Shown here: piece by piece, positions 36,501 through 48,784 of the stretch
Layout of the letters: each line of letters opens with the position of its first letter
How positions within the stretch are numbered: the stretch's first letter is position 1
Assembly: GCF_035083965.1 (NCBI RefSeq)
Contig: NC_089729.1
Coordinates: 16,542,964-16,606,963 of the forward strand
Direction of reading: 5' to 3'
From: Branchiostoma lanceolatum
Lineage: Eukaryota; Chordata; Leptocardii; Amphioxiformes; Branchiostomatidae
DNA length: 64,000 nucleotides
The notes under the pieces: generated by a model
Told to the model about the DNA's origin: nothing
Databases searched by the model: none
Seen by the model: only the letters and a program-made list of their open reading frames with translations
Made by a program: the position numbers and the translations under genes

Positions 36501-37158
36501 AATGACGACTACATTGAAGAAGAAAAAGAACTTTGTGTAACGTATGTCATTATGAGGCCATAGTAGTATATATGCAATGACTGTTATGACCAACAAATGT
36601 TCTGAGTCACTCTTTTTATTTCATCAATGGTGAAACTTGTGAAAGAAAGAACTTGTGTCGTCTGATTTTCGATCCTGATGTTTCATTTTGTCCGGTCACC
36701 TTGGTATTTACACTCATTTTAGATGATACATACATGTACACACCATTTCGTTAAATCATTAAGGTTATCCTCGTTAAAAAATTTAAGAATTGTATATTCA
36801 CACGAAACATTGATCTTTTATTTCATTTTACTTTTTCGAGAGAATAGGGCAACGGAAGAAGTACAGGTGCAAGAAAAAATTCATCGAATATACTCTCAGC
36901 TATCAATGTTTCATTCGGGGGTTTAGGAGTGGTCGGGATTTTCCCCTCCCTCCAGGCGTTAAAAATTGAAGCCTTTGTATGGAGAATATACATCTAAGAC
37001 CTTGCAAATGAAAATGTCTCAGGCGTCACCGTCCTTTGTCGTTTGAAATGTGACTTCGCAGGACGAACATTCCATTTGCGTACTAGATAGTAGTTAGTAA
37101 ATCATGAAAACTCACCAGTGTTGGCAGTCCGTGTCTGGTCGTGCTTCTGCCCCTGCAT
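33542..37158 (-). CDS. Type II membrane collagen-lectin with C-type lectin domain (6 exons, 349 aa)
   Basis: Coding exons on the minus strand: 37116-37158, 36339-36431, 36017-36139, 35764-35847, 34958-35218, 33542-33987. All are in phase and GT-AG bounded, totalling 349 residues. Order: cytoplasmic tail 1-63, membrane helix 64-86 ([20 protein letters not shown]), short coiled-coil neck 87-114, Gly-X-Y collagen stretch about 126-190 with a few imperfections, and C-type lectin domain about 203-338. The lectin domain has cysteines 204, 215, 232, 306, 328 and 336, EPN at 296-298 and WND at 323-325, the calcium and mannose-type sugar ligands of the family. The design resembles collectin-12 and other membrane scavenger lectins, so a role in recognising microbial or self glycans at the cell surface is inferred. 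The start ATG follows an in-frame stop. The stop codon lies at an inserted element. Confidence 0.93.
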
Positions 37159-37436
37159 GATGCCACTTGTCAGGTTTCCGAACAGCAGAAACACGCCCTA
37201 CCTCAGGCAAGGGCGGGGGTGTATATGACTTTGAACAGTCGAGACCTATTATATGAACACGTATAATTGTTTTCGTAGCTAGATGTTGAAAACACTTTAA
37301 GAAAAACATAGTGCAATGTTTTCTGAATTGTTTATGAAGTAAAAATGATGAGTTTATTGTATACATTTACACATGCCTACTTAGTAAAAAAACAAACATT
37401 TTAGACTAAATGTGTTATTACACATAGTCCTTATTA
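37159..37436. promoter_or_regulatory. Upstream region of the lectin gene
   Basis: An in-frame TAG about 40 bases upstream of the ATG supports the start. No TATA box was identified. Further 5' untranslated exons could exist. Confidence 0.3.
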
Positions 37437-37640
37437 ATGCTAGGGTCACATTTCTAATCCGGGGCCCGGCCGGGCAGTCTTTGGGAACGAAAATTATGAT
37501 ATAAAAGACAACAAAACCACAAAACGTACGCAAAAGTATCTAAGAGCATAGCTTGTGCAAATCTATTGACATACACTTTGACTTTTCGTTTCCGCAAACA
37601 GCCCGACCGGGCCCCGGTTGGGAAATGTGACCCTAGCATA
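37437..37640. mobile_element. GGCCCGGCCGGGC-type TIR element, 204 bp
   Basis: TGCTAGGGTCACATTTC at the left and AAATGTGACCCTAGCA at the right are inverted; inside each arm is a GGGGCCCGGCCGGG block or variant. Related elements are at 39128-39333 and, partly, 38760-38992. Confidence 0.8.
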
Positions 37641-39127
37641 ACTAGTACAACAGTCTTCCCTGTACGGATTGTTGAACGATAAAGTTTGTTTTGCACTATA
37701 ATTTTGGACTCATTTACTAGAGACAGCTCCAATTTTCTCAGTTCTCTTACGTCAGTGAATACTAGTAGTTCTTATCACCAAATAGAATCTTAAGTTTCAA
37801 ATATAGTCCAGCCGACATTGTGACAATTTGTTTGTTGGTGAGATTTCGGTGAGATTTTCTAATTCAATAAACCTTAACACAAGACCAGATGCTACTTTTT
37901 GACGTGCTCCAATGTCTTCGTCCATTTACTGATGATCAGTCTCTCTTTTGAAGCTCACGCACATGCCTCAATTACTATTACGAGTGTGTCTGCGATTAGG
38001 TTTATGCGAAATGTAATTTTACCGATTCCAAAAGGAGCAATATCAAAGCGTCAAGACTAACTTTTATCTATCGTGTGAAAGCTTTTTCAATCCTTCAGCG
38101 TACATGAAACTTTGTATCATAGCCGATATGCTAATTAGACGACCTGAGATTTTCGAAAAAAATGCCAATTTGCAACTATGCTTGGAGTGTTGACATGTGA
38201 ACATGTTGTTTTTTGTTTTTGCTTTATTTATTTGCACAACAAGAAAGTACATGATACATAATACGATAAACAATAGATAAAACAGGTGTGGGAGGAGGGG
38301 AAAGGCGTACATGTATTTTTACTAGGCCCTCCTCCTCTATAGTAATCAAAATTAATTATGATCAATAAATCATAAATTAAATTAGTATATAGAATGCGGT
38401 AGCGATACAACAAGGATAATAAGATAACTGATGTTATAAATTAAGATTAGATAATAATTGAACATATGAGGCTACTACAGGGGCTACGATAGCTTATGAG
38501 ATTGGTTTTCAGGGCACTTTTAAACGTCAGAGAATATTGTTTGTTTTGAGTGGACCATTTTTACTTAGAAAAGCTTCTCCTATAAAACATTAACACAAAC
38601 ACTCTTTCTTTATCATGTTTTCGTGATATTGTGTACATATCTCCCACATAATTTCCAGTGGATCACTAGCACTCTGCTATTACATTTAGTTTCATGTTTT
38701 CTTATGACAGAGGCAGATTCATCATAGCATATAAGATTGGTACTCAACTAAAACACCTAAATCACTCGGGCTTGGCTTTTTTTGGCCCGGCCGGGACCCC
38801 GAATTATTTTAACTCGGACTTAAAATCAACTCGGGACCAAGTAACAAATAGACACCGTGAGCTAATCGTGCGGACACCGAGAGGTACCTCCCCTCCCGTA
38901 CCCGGCAGCCCACCGGACAAATCTGTGGCTTCGGGGCCCGGCCGGGACTATACTCCCTACGGGCAGGAGCGAAATTGGGACCTAAGCATTATCAGACACT
39001 TTTTATTTTGGCCTTGTTGGAAACAGACATATGAACAGTATCACTACTGGCGTATTTTGCTTTAGCGCAGGCATTTTTCAACACAGTAGAGCCTATCGTC
39101 ATTGGCACTGTATTGACACCCCTCTTT
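37641..39127. other. Intergenic, contains a partial GC-box element, no gene seen
   Basis: AT-rich apart from 38760-38992, which carries GGCCCGGCCGGGACC near the left, GGGGCCCGGCCGGGAC near the right, and ends GGGACCTAAGCATTA, like the elements on either side. The readable frame at 38694-39065 is within that element and has no domain. Confidence 0.45.
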
Positions 39128-39333
39128 ATGCTTCGGTCCCATTTCCAATCCGGGGTCTAGCTGGGATGATTGTGAAAACGAAAAAATAAAAAAAAGGCAC
39201 ATCAACAAAATACACAATATATGGCTAGAAGTAATCTCTTTACGTTTTGTGTCTTTTGTTGCCTTTTGTATCATATTCTTAGTTACCACAAGCTGCCCGG
39301 CCGGGCCCCGGATTGGAAATGGGACCGAAGCAT
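39128..39333. mobile_element. GGCCCGGCCGGGC-type TIR element, 206 bp
   Basis: ATGCTTCGGTCCCATTTCC at the left pairs with GGAAATGGGACCGAAGCAT at the right. The GGCCCGGCCGGGCC-like block sits just inside each end, intact on the right and mutated on the left. Confidence 0.85.
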
Positions 39334-41104
39334 TATTTACCCCTGTGACCTGGGTGTTTTCAGCGTGTGTATAGAGTTTCACTGGTGCGTTAAGACAAAT
39401 TTGTCCCGCTCGGTCACAAGAGCACAGCGTAAAAGAGCAATGCGCTAGACATGTCATAATATTACCATGATGTTTTGCCTACCGACTTGCTCACTTGGAT
39501 ACCAAACAACGTCAGGAATCCAGTTTTCTGAAGAACATGTTCTACGAGCCTCAGGTGAGGTGTGATATGTCGGACCGAAAACACCAGTGAGCATTACCTT
39601 CCCTTCCTCCATAACCAAGGCTGTAACTCTAGTCTGGTAGGCAATCACATGTATCGGGTAACCTTCGAAAAGCCCCTACAACCCACAGTTGTCAGTTTTA
39701 ATTGTAGCACATTGCATCTTCCGCCACGTATTGTATAATAAAGAAGGTTCACTGGGTTGCTTTCAGCGATGCCTTGTCTGGGAAAGGTTTGTAACACCTT
39801 CAAAGACCTGTTTTGCTGCTATACAATAACATGGTACTATACTGGATTAAAATGGAGTCTGTTAATCAAGCAGAAACAGGATTAGCACGGAACAAAATAT
39901 CTACCGGGCATGCGCACTATGAACTGGATACCTGCTGGCCCAAGTACACTTGTGAACAGGTGAGTCACTAAACGTCTATAAATCACCCCTTTTTTGTACC
40001 AAACTTTTGGCCAGATGTTGTTCTTCGTTTTTTAACACCCACGTCTCCGACTGTTACGTCTGTGTCTTTCTAAGGTTTATTTCCTCTTTCCTACCTTTCT
40101 ACTTCCGGTTCCCTTGGCAAAGGCACCACCATTGACCGTGACTTACGACCTCCCTGTTCATACCGCACTGAGGCTGGTCCAGTGGCGTGAACCATCCAGG
40201 CTTGTTCGAAAGCTGAAAAAACTCTTCTTCTTGTCATATAGGAGGTGATTAGAGTTGGTATGCAACCCCTATTGTACAGTAATTAACATCCTAGAACGCG
40301 TGTCAGTATCAGCAAGCATTGCTCTGCTGTCGTGCCATTCGTGAACAGAAAATGTACACTTCATCACTGATTAAGGCGCGTGTGATAGCCCTCTCCCGTG
40401 TGATTCGCAACAAAACCAAGTACATGTTACCTAGGTGTAGGTTTTTAAACGCTTTTACACCTCCTTGTTTTTGATGTCTAGTAATAATACTGGTAGCTAC
40501 AACATGCTTTGTCTGTGGTGGTCGTTCGTATGTAAACAACAAGTAGAATTTCCAATCTAGATGCCACATTTTATCGTCTGATAGCAGCAGTGCATTCGTA
40601 CTGAGTGTGATGAAGTTAGAGTCTGATACATTCAGGCATGTTTTGTACCGAGGCTGACTTAACCATTACAGTGATAGATTAATCCCGGTGGCTGCGTGCC
40701 ACTTGTGACAAGGACAGACGCATATCATAAATATTTAATCTTCCTCATTGCATTTTATCATTATGCACCTTCATAACCTCTTATATTTGAATTATTTATT
40801 ACCTTCGCGTAAAATGTTATATCTAAGTGCAGTTTCAGTCTGTGGACAGTTACAATAGACAGAACATGCTATAATACCTCAGTGGTACGTAGAATAAGAA
40901 TAAGAATTTCATACAGATAAGGTATGTAACCCTGGTACAGATTATTGATTTAAACATGGATGATGCACATTATGGCATAATGAGACCAAATTACTTGACG
41001 AATGTTTGAGTTCATGGAACTCTACTTTATATGTATAACGACTTATTTCAGCTTGTCCGTGTAGCTCGGTTTAGCTTTAAGTGATTGTCTGTTTATTTTT
41101 TTCA
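39334..41104. other. Intergenic / upstream of the sialyltransferase, no gene seen
   Basis: No exon with a recognisable domain. A pyrimidine tract and AG (TTATTTTTTTCAG) at 41092-41104 look like the acceptor of the sialyltransferase's first coding exon, so a 5' untranslated exon may lie somewhere here. Confidence 0.4.
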
Positions 41105-41176
41105 GCTCTTATACTAGTACATTACGGACACTACTTGGTGACGTGTTTGAAAGGGAAAAACTCAACGGAACAAATC

Positions 41177-43401
41177 ATGGGGAAAAGGATGCTCCTGCTT
41201 ATCGTTGCTGGTCTGTGTGTTTGTGCAATGGTCTATATTATCTTACCCAAGACATTGATGACAAGGTCTGTGTTTAAAGCCTATAAAGCTATGGATGATA
41301 GGAAATCTCAACTTCCAATGCTACAAAATGCCACACATCAGTATATACCAGTGCATGCTATGGACGCCGAGTTAGTTGGAGCATTCAGAAACACGCCGAC
41401 TAACCACACGGAAATCAATCCGCGCGAAGCCGAAAAACTGTCAAAATTACGACAAGAAATGTTGTGTAGATTGAAGAAGAAGGTTCCGTTTTCCACCATA
41501 ACAAGGAAACAGGCGGCCAAAGATAAAAACAATGGCGTCTTGCCGGAGGAGAGTCTGGAGAAGTTGGTGCACTTTAACTCGTGCGCAGTCGTCAGTAGCA
41601 GTCACGCCCTGAGGCTTCACACGTACGGTCGGGAGATAGGTAATGACCTGGTCACATTCGTCATGCGATCGTCGTACAATCGTACGGCGAGCGTTCTTGC
41701 AATAGTCGTGCATGTGTCGTACAAACTGTCTTGTTACTGAAAAGGCAGTCTTACATCCTCGTCGGCTGCCACAGCTAGCCTCCGTTGCAGACTCCTTCCG
41801 GCTGTTTTCATTTTCTAAGTTCCAGTTTTACTATTACCTGGACGAGATGCCCCACTGGGGTTTTGTCCAGTATGATTAAGATTAAGAAGATTAAGATTAC
41901 ATTTTTTTCTTGTTGTTGGCCGGGAAGCAATTAGAAAAGAAATGTAATAGTATAAAAACAAAAACTTGAAAAAGAAAACAGCCGGGAGGAGTCTGCATCG
42001 GAGGCTAGCCACAGCCTGCTTAGATACTTTTCACCCTCAAAATCGAACGGCGACATACGAAGAATGTGACCGCACCCTAAGTTGGGATGGTTACATATCA
42101 TATATTGGTAGAAAAAAGTACATGTTTCAAATTTTTGTGATTTTCATGAAAGCCCTCCGCATTGCCATGAGTCATACTGAGGTCTAATCCAAACGCAGAA
42201 CATACAGATTATCGGTCACATTTCTCTTTCAGACAGCCACGATGCCGTGCTGAGATTCAACTGCGCACCCACGCACACGTTTGAACAGTTCGTCGGAAAA
42301 CGGACTGACATTCGTCTGATCAACACACTCATACCTCACCGAAAGTGCGGGGATGAATTCTGGAGCGAGAACAGTACCATATTCACACACGGATCATTAG
42401 TGATTAGAAACATGGATGGCATCAACTTGGAACCACGAGGAGTGGACGCTAAAAAGGATCCTCATCATGCGTTTGATAACTTGATAAAATACAGGAAGAC
42501 ATTTCCAAACAGGTCTTTGCCTTTCATACAGAGGCCTAGATTTGGGCAGGACATCAAGACAGAGATGGCGCGTTTCTGTGCTTCTACTGGAATGTGTGAG
42601 AAGACAAAGATGAGTCCAAGTACAGGACTATTTGGTAAGAATTACATTTTTATTAAACCTCGACTAGAAAATATCAATACCCTTCTTTTTTTCTCTCTTT
42701 GTATGGAAACTTAAACTTCAGCAGCTCTTTAGATCGAGTGCAACGCAGCCCAGCAAACGGCTCAACTGAATATAAAATTCAATGTTCTCTAAAACCAATG
42801 CAAGACTTTTGTACACAACGAAGTGTTTTATTCAACCGACCTTTCGATGACCGTCTGGCACATTCCTCAGGGCAATTCTGACTGGTTCCCTATGCACTGC
42901 AACGGTAGGTGTCGCTACTTATGATGCGGTTCCAAACGAAAGTATTTACATATACAGAGAGCAGCGTTTACGATGCGGTGGCCAAACGCAAAGGAGCGTA
43001 TTATACAATGCAATTTATGTTCGTGGAATCGCGAACTTTCGTGTGAGTTATAGACGGTCGGCATGTCCTTACCCGTCGGTATACCGATATATTTGCCTTA
43101 CTGCTTAGCCACGCCTTTTGTGGAATGACTATCATCAGCTTCTTAACACTATTTTACAGGTGTGGTGATGATGATGCACCTCTGTGACTGGGTCCATGTC
43201 TACGAGTTCGTTCCGTCCAACAGAGACAACACGACGCTCATCTATTACTTCGCAGAGACTGCTGTTCGATCGCCGCATGACCTACATTCTTACAACCAGG
43301 AGCGAACTTACGTCAAAACATTGTCACTGACTCCCTATGAAGTTATAAACGATACGGGCGTGGTACTTATACAAGGACTCTCACAGACTCGATGTGGTTG
43401 A
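41177..43401 (+). CDS. Beta-galactoside alpha-2,6-sialyltransferase, GT29 family (3 coding exons, 368 aa)
   Basis: Coding exons 41177-41639, 42233-42634 and 43160-43401, all in phase, give 368 residues, slightly shorter than vertebrate ST6Gal1. A short cytoplasmic tail and signal-anchor helix (about 5-25, LLLIVAGLCVCAMVYIIL) mark a Golgi type II enzyme. Sialylmotif L starts near residue 135 (SCAVVSSSHAL, GREIDSHDAVLRFN), motif S spans the exon 2/3 junction (PSTGLFGVVMMMHLCDWVHV), and the VS-type His...Glu is in HSYNQE. The family transfers sialic acid from CMP-sialic acid to terminal galactose on glycoproteins. ST6Gal-like linkage is inferred from the motif S region. The first coding exon probably joins an upstream untranslated exon at 41105. 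Confidence 0.92.
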
Positions 43402-44472
43402 TACCATTTTTACGTCTTACCACTTACCCTCGCTAAAGCAGTACATGACCATTCGAATGTCTATGTTTCGCATTATTTATTGCATACAACCAAGGAGATT
43501 TTAATATTTATATTACATAGAGTTATGCTGCAGTCCTAGGCCAAATTGAACATTAAAGCGCGCTTCTAAACAGACAATTTACTATCGTTACAAAAAAGCT
43601 GTCAGAGCTGAAAACAGGTCATTTTGTCGACAGTGTCGTTTTTGTTATAATGCTGTTTGAAATGTATAGTGTCATTGCTTTAAAATGTAGTAAGATATAA
43701 GAAGTAGTTCTCAATACCATTGTTTTTTATTGTTATTATTATACCTATGTTATATGTACTTGCAATTGACCCTCAGATATGTATTTGCAATAAACTTATT
43801 AATATTGCATAATAAACAATCGTCATGGAAACGATGTTGATCGGCTTGATTTCAGAATTTCGACTACAATATTGTGAATGAAAGGTTATGAACTTTACAA
43901 GTATGTAATAGTAGCTACAACACGCTTACCTTGCGTTGGTCGCCCATAGCACTTTCTCCGCGACATCGAATTCTTGAAAATTCTCGCTCAATTCTAACCC
44001 AGTTTATATGAGTCATTGGTCATACGTCATAACAACACTGACAATGGGTAAGGATGCATATTTGTTTATTCATATTTACTTCTTTCAGATCAAAGCTTAA
44101 GGCAACAATGGGCCTAGCGTATATAACGTAATATAGAGTGTACATTATAAGAAAATATGTACATAAGTTGGGAAAACAAAATCGAAGATGTACACAGAAA
44201 TTAGCACAATGAAACAATAACAATTAAGGATAAACATATATAAACAACTTAACTCAAGCATAGATTTAGCGTAAATCGTAGCCAGCCTTCCTGAATTTTG
44301 CGTAATACGTAGACGGTCCGCCTGAATTTAGCTTAAAGCGTTGTGGGGACAGGCCCCCATTTAAGAACTATGTTACAAAATCAATTTTCCGCCCGGACTG
44401 AACATACTAGTGTCCACCCACGTACATAGGTTCGTGGTCTACCGCTACACATGTATATCATTGATGACCAAT
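43402..44472. other. Convergent 3' region between sialyltransferase and chitin-binding gene
   Basis: AATAAA at 43789-43794 and again near 43811 could be polyadenylation signals for the sialyltransferase. No other gene or repeat was identified. Confidence 0.5.
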
Positions 44473-46174
44473 CTACCCAAAGATGTCTCCGAAGAAACTC
44501 TCCAATAATTCTTCTGAAGATTCTTCTGAAGATTCCTCGGAGGATTCCTCGGAAGATTCTTCGGATTCCTCGGAAGATTCTTCGGATTCCTCGGAGGACT
44601 CCTCGGACGATTCTTCGGATTCCTCGGAGGATTCCTCGGACGATTCTTCGGATTCCTCGGAGGATTCCTCGGACGATTCTTCGGATTCCTCGGAGGATTC
44701 CTCGGAACTGTCTACGTCATCACCGTCAGTGTTCTCATCTTCGTCCGAGGCGCCTGTCTCCTCTTCTCCGTTGCCGCCATTTTCATCTCCACCCGTCTCG
44801 GTCTGTTCTCCGTTCTCGTTCCCATCTCCCGCCTCGGTCTGTTGTCCGTTCTCGTTCCCATCCCCTCCCTGGTTACCGCCGTCTTCCTCAGAGCTGTCGT
44901 CTGTCTGTTCTTGCTCTGTAGAGCTGTCATCTTTAGTCTGCAAGGAGAACGACAACAAAAACTGAGCTAAGGACGAACCACAGACCATATAATTCAATAG
45001 ACAAAACGACGAAAGATATCAGGTGAAGGATGATTAATAATGTTGTGTTTCCGGTTTTGGCCCAGAAAAAAGATTAGAGTCAGTACGTGTGGATGTTTTA
45101 AATCTTTCTCAGATTTCGGCCGTGATCAAACAAATACAGTTTAGCAATCTAAAACTGTAATGCCTCAGGGTTTTTTTCATATTCTAGTTATGCAGATATA
45201 CATGTACAAGCACTCTGTCTCAGATGTCAGATCGAAAATTTGACTTCCCATACCAGCGGTCAAAACAAAAAGGCTAGGGTTGGCAGGTTTTTGCTAGGGT
45301 CGGCCGGGTAACCGAAAACACAACATTTTTTTCCTAGACCTATGAACAATTTCCGACATTTCTAAACAATCCGTTTGCATAGAAAACTCCTGGTTAGAGG
45401 TACATACCCCACAAGGAGCCGGTACGTTTGACGGCCAGTCACACTGCTGTTGGTCTTCATCGAAGACGATGTCTCCCGGCGCACAGTTGCGGTGGAACGG
45501 TTCGGAGTGACCCTCCACGCACTCGAAGTACCGCTGACAGTCCTGCAGATCTTGGTACAGACGGCCGAACTCTTTCCCTTCACATGAGAAATCTGGAAGG
45601 AACGTGCATAAAAGCACAATGTTATTGAAATCTCAAAACTTAACATAAACCGACTGGTCTCATGAAAGATACAAGCAAGGAAGTTTGGATAAGGCCAGGA
45701 AAATGATAATATGGTGGCATTGTTTGCAACTCAACATTGGCATTTTCAACGTCATTTTACCCCATCAAAGCACAAAGGTGTGAGAAAACATTGTTACAGT
45801 CAAATCATGGCAACGGTCTGAGCCATTACTAATAGTAATTCTTGATTTGTTAGCTGTAACTTAATTTTAGCTGATTTAATGGTCACTTGTCAACCGCTAA
45901 AATTTCATCATCACTAATATTTGATTATTAGTATTTCAGACAGTAATGTTTGTTCAAACCATTAGAATTAAGTGCCGTGACCTACTCCATTTTCCCCCGA
46001 ACCGCTATATTAAAGTGATTTACCACCCAGACGCATTGTTAAATGTACGATTTAAGGTACATGTAGTTAGACTGTTGACTTACAGTTCGATCTAGCTCTG
46101 CGATGGTGCCTAGCGGGCACGGAGATAACTGCAGCCGGCAGGACTGCAAGCAGGACCAAGAGTAGACGGTTCAT
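44473..46174 (-). CDS. Secreted chitin-binding protein with acidic SSEE-repeat tail (3 exons, 246 aa)
   Basis: Coding exons on the minus strand: 46084-46174, 45408-45592, 44473-44937, in phase, 246 residues. Residues 1-20 (MNRLLLVLLAVLPAAVIS) are a signal peptide. A basic patch RHHRRARS follows, then one peritrophin-A/CBM14-type chitin-binding domain, about 34-92, with the six cysteines of the family and the aromatic FEC block (CQRYFEC). The last exon is extremely acidic: Gly/Asn/Glu-rich, then a long run of SSEE and SEE units, ending LLESFFGDIFG. Ser-x-Glu is the recognition motif of secretory-pathway Fam20C-type kinases, so the tail could be heavily phosphorylated and bind calcium; that is inference. 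It does not match a named protein I know. Repeat copy number may vary between alleles. Confidence 0.88.
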
Positions 46175-46277
46175 GTTGAAGTCTTAAGAGTTGGTCTAAC
46201 TGGAATCTAAGAACCTGTCGATGTCTTGTTGATGGGGCCTTGGCGAACCGGTATTCTGTGGACTGAGACTTCGAGTC

Positions 46278-46292
46278 TACTTTTATATCTTA
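46278..46292 (-). promoter_or_regulatory. Probable TATA box of the chitin-binding gene
   Basis: Minus strand AGATATAAAAGTAG lies about 107 bases upstream of the start codon at 46174, a normal distance for a short leader. No experimental support. Confidence 0.55.
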
Positions 46293-46539
46293 CAAGAAAG
46301 CTGTTTACGACTTAAAGTCTTTGTTGATGTTTGTACTCAAACGCGTCACGAGGAGAAAAGTACACACAACACTACGTCATGACGCGTCCCAGTGACGTGC
46401 CTATCAGCTGTCGTTATCGATACGATCAGCAATTTGCATTGATAGCAAATTTTGGATTATCAGTAGCAAAATTTCAGTCTCAAAATTACTTGTAAGCTTC
46501 CATAGGCCAGATGCACCTGTACTTCTATTTTTAAGTTGG

Positions 46540-46800
46540 TGGCAAGATGGTTTTGTGGTTAGCGTTGTTGACTTAGAATCGTATAGTTTTGGGTTCAAAT
46601 GCCTAGCAATCCCAAACGCTGTGCCTTGGGGAAGGGACTTAGCACTCATTTCACTCTACTCATGTGAAAATGAGCCTCTAGCTTCGGTTAGGGGCGTCCT
46701 CTCGAATTGGAGGTAAAGTCGGAGGTCCTGTTTGTGAGGAGAGCCACACCTCGTGAAAGTTAAAGATCCCACCACACTTATCCGTTATCGAATGATTAGG
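46540..46800 (+). mobile_element. tRNA-derived SINE
   Basis: A-box-like TTGTGGTTAGCGTTGTTGAC and B-box-like GGGTTCAAATGCC are correctly spaced. A body follows with CCTTGGGGAAGGGACTTAGC and GAAAGTTAAAGATCCCACC, as in other lancelet-type SINEs. The missing acceptor-stem pairing argues against a tRNA gene. Confidence 0.7.
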
Positions 46801-48784
46801 GGTCCTTTTCGATGTCAGTGAATCAAAACTTACAGTCCGGACTTACGCAGCTTAACCTATTGCACATTACTGGTGTGTTATGGCTAAAAAGGTAGCTATA
46901 CGAAACAAACGAACAAGTTTCTCAGCACACTGCGACCTCCCGCTGACCCAGCCGCTGACCTATCCGACACGTGTTTACCCACCTGTTTCAACCATGTGTG
47001 CATCCTGTCAACAAACACACGAAGATAAGAACGTTAACCAATCACTGTCGCCCTCGGAGGCATTGTTACATCCCTAACTCGATCTTATGACCTTTGCTTT
47101 AAACACATGAGAGATACGCTGCTTACCGTCATTGGTCTTTTATTGGCGTCAATACGACTTCTAACGCATCTTGCCCCTGTTTTTTCCTTTATCAACTTTT
47201 GTGGTTGTGATCGCTTCGATCTGATAAGGCAGACAGTACAAACAGTACTGAATTCTGGAAAGGAAGTTTGATACGTCCTGTGACGAAAAAGCAGTTAGCT
47301 AACGTCACTGAAACACCCATGTTTACGACAATGTTGCTGACAGCATCACAAGTAAGGCTGCTGATCAGCAAACAACAGGCTTCCACAAACAACTTTTTTT
47401 CTTCATTTTTTTATTGCGAAACGTATACTGTATACTTTTCTATGCACCCTATGTTAATCCCTTGAAAAAGTACAAAAATACGACAGGGTCATCACATTTG
47501 AAACTCGATGCCTAAAGGAATGGCGTTAAAATGGAATGCTACAAAACCTCACACAAAGCGGTTACAAATATCAAATTACACCTCGTTAACAATTTCTATA
47601 ATATAACATTTCCGTTGTGACATTATTACATGTACATTCTCCCGACGGGAATAGAGAGGATGTATCTCAACACCACAACAGTATAACGGAACTCTTAACG
47701 GAAGACTCGATAATCAGATTGTCATCCAAAATTGTATAGTTGTAATTATTGCAGGGTGTGTACTGCTCTGATGCAACGTACTTGGAGTCACGTACAATAC
47801 AGTCATAATACAATATAGGCTGTCCTTTTGTGCAACGCAATTGCAGCTCCAACAGATACGTTCACAGTATCATATTGTACAAGTTGATAAATGGTACATA
47901 CACAATCTCAAACAACTGATGCCTCTCTCCCTTTCAAACACAAACATGAATCTAAAGGAGTACACATGAAATTGAACCAAATGATAAAATAGAAACATTG
48001 AAACATGAATGCACAGGAGTCACACCTAGAAAAAATACTGACAAAATATTAAACAAAATATATTCATAATGGAAACAAACTACAAGTGAAGTGGAACAAT
48101 AAAAATCATCACGAATGTTATGTTTGCTATAACTTTCTCAAGCCACTGACAAAGAAGAAATCTACTCTTTCTACAGTGGGATACTGACTTATACGTATGT
48201 ACAACAAATAGACAAATAAAGGGCTAACCAACTGATATAAAAATAGAATATTCCTTTTCCTTTGCCCACGTAATTTAGCAAAAAATTCTGAGTAAGCCCT
48301 AGCACCCTGGCCTTAGGAGAGATTTATACATACAATTGCAAATGCATTGTAGTTACATTAAACTGCATACTACTGATCAGTAGTATCTAATACACAAATG
48401 CACCGTAGTATTCGGAAGAAAGTTAGAGAAGGGTTTTAGTAAGATCTGGTTTAGAGTTTGCTGATATCAACAAACAACTCTCTACATATGAATTAATTCC
48501 CTTTTTCAGAATTCCACTAATTGATATGTACACCTTATTCGTTGAACTATTCTATACAGTATAAAGATAGCACATATTCCTATTGTGTGATAATGCCAAC
48601 TAAATGACATGCGCATCCACCTAACCATCACTAGGTTCTTCCATTATCACTAGGCACTGACACGCCCTGACAACCATACACTGTCTCTGACACACCCTGA
48701 CAACCATCGATTACTGGCCTGCCTCGCCCTGGCAACCGTCAAAGGGCACTGATATGTCCTGAAAAAACGATCTTTTAAACGAGA
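46801..48784. other. 3' side of the RHIM/TPR gene, probably its long 3' UTR in part
   Basis: No gene seen. TTTATT at 47410-47415 is AATAAA on the minus strand and would give a 3' untranslated region of about 1.4 kb. 48655-48745 has three short copies of CACGCCCTGACAACCAT-like sequence. Confidence 0.4.

Noticed and set aside
42699-42881. Extra sialyltransferase exon with WHIPQGNSDWF in one frame
   Set aside because: Exons 2 and 3 join in phase directly into motif S. This stretch has no proper splice borders and would interrupt the motif.
44451-44965. Plus-strand Arg/Pro- and Asp/Ser-rich frames
   Set aside because: They are the antisense of the SSEE tail of the minus-strand gene, which has in-phase splice sites, a signal peptide and a CBM14 domain.
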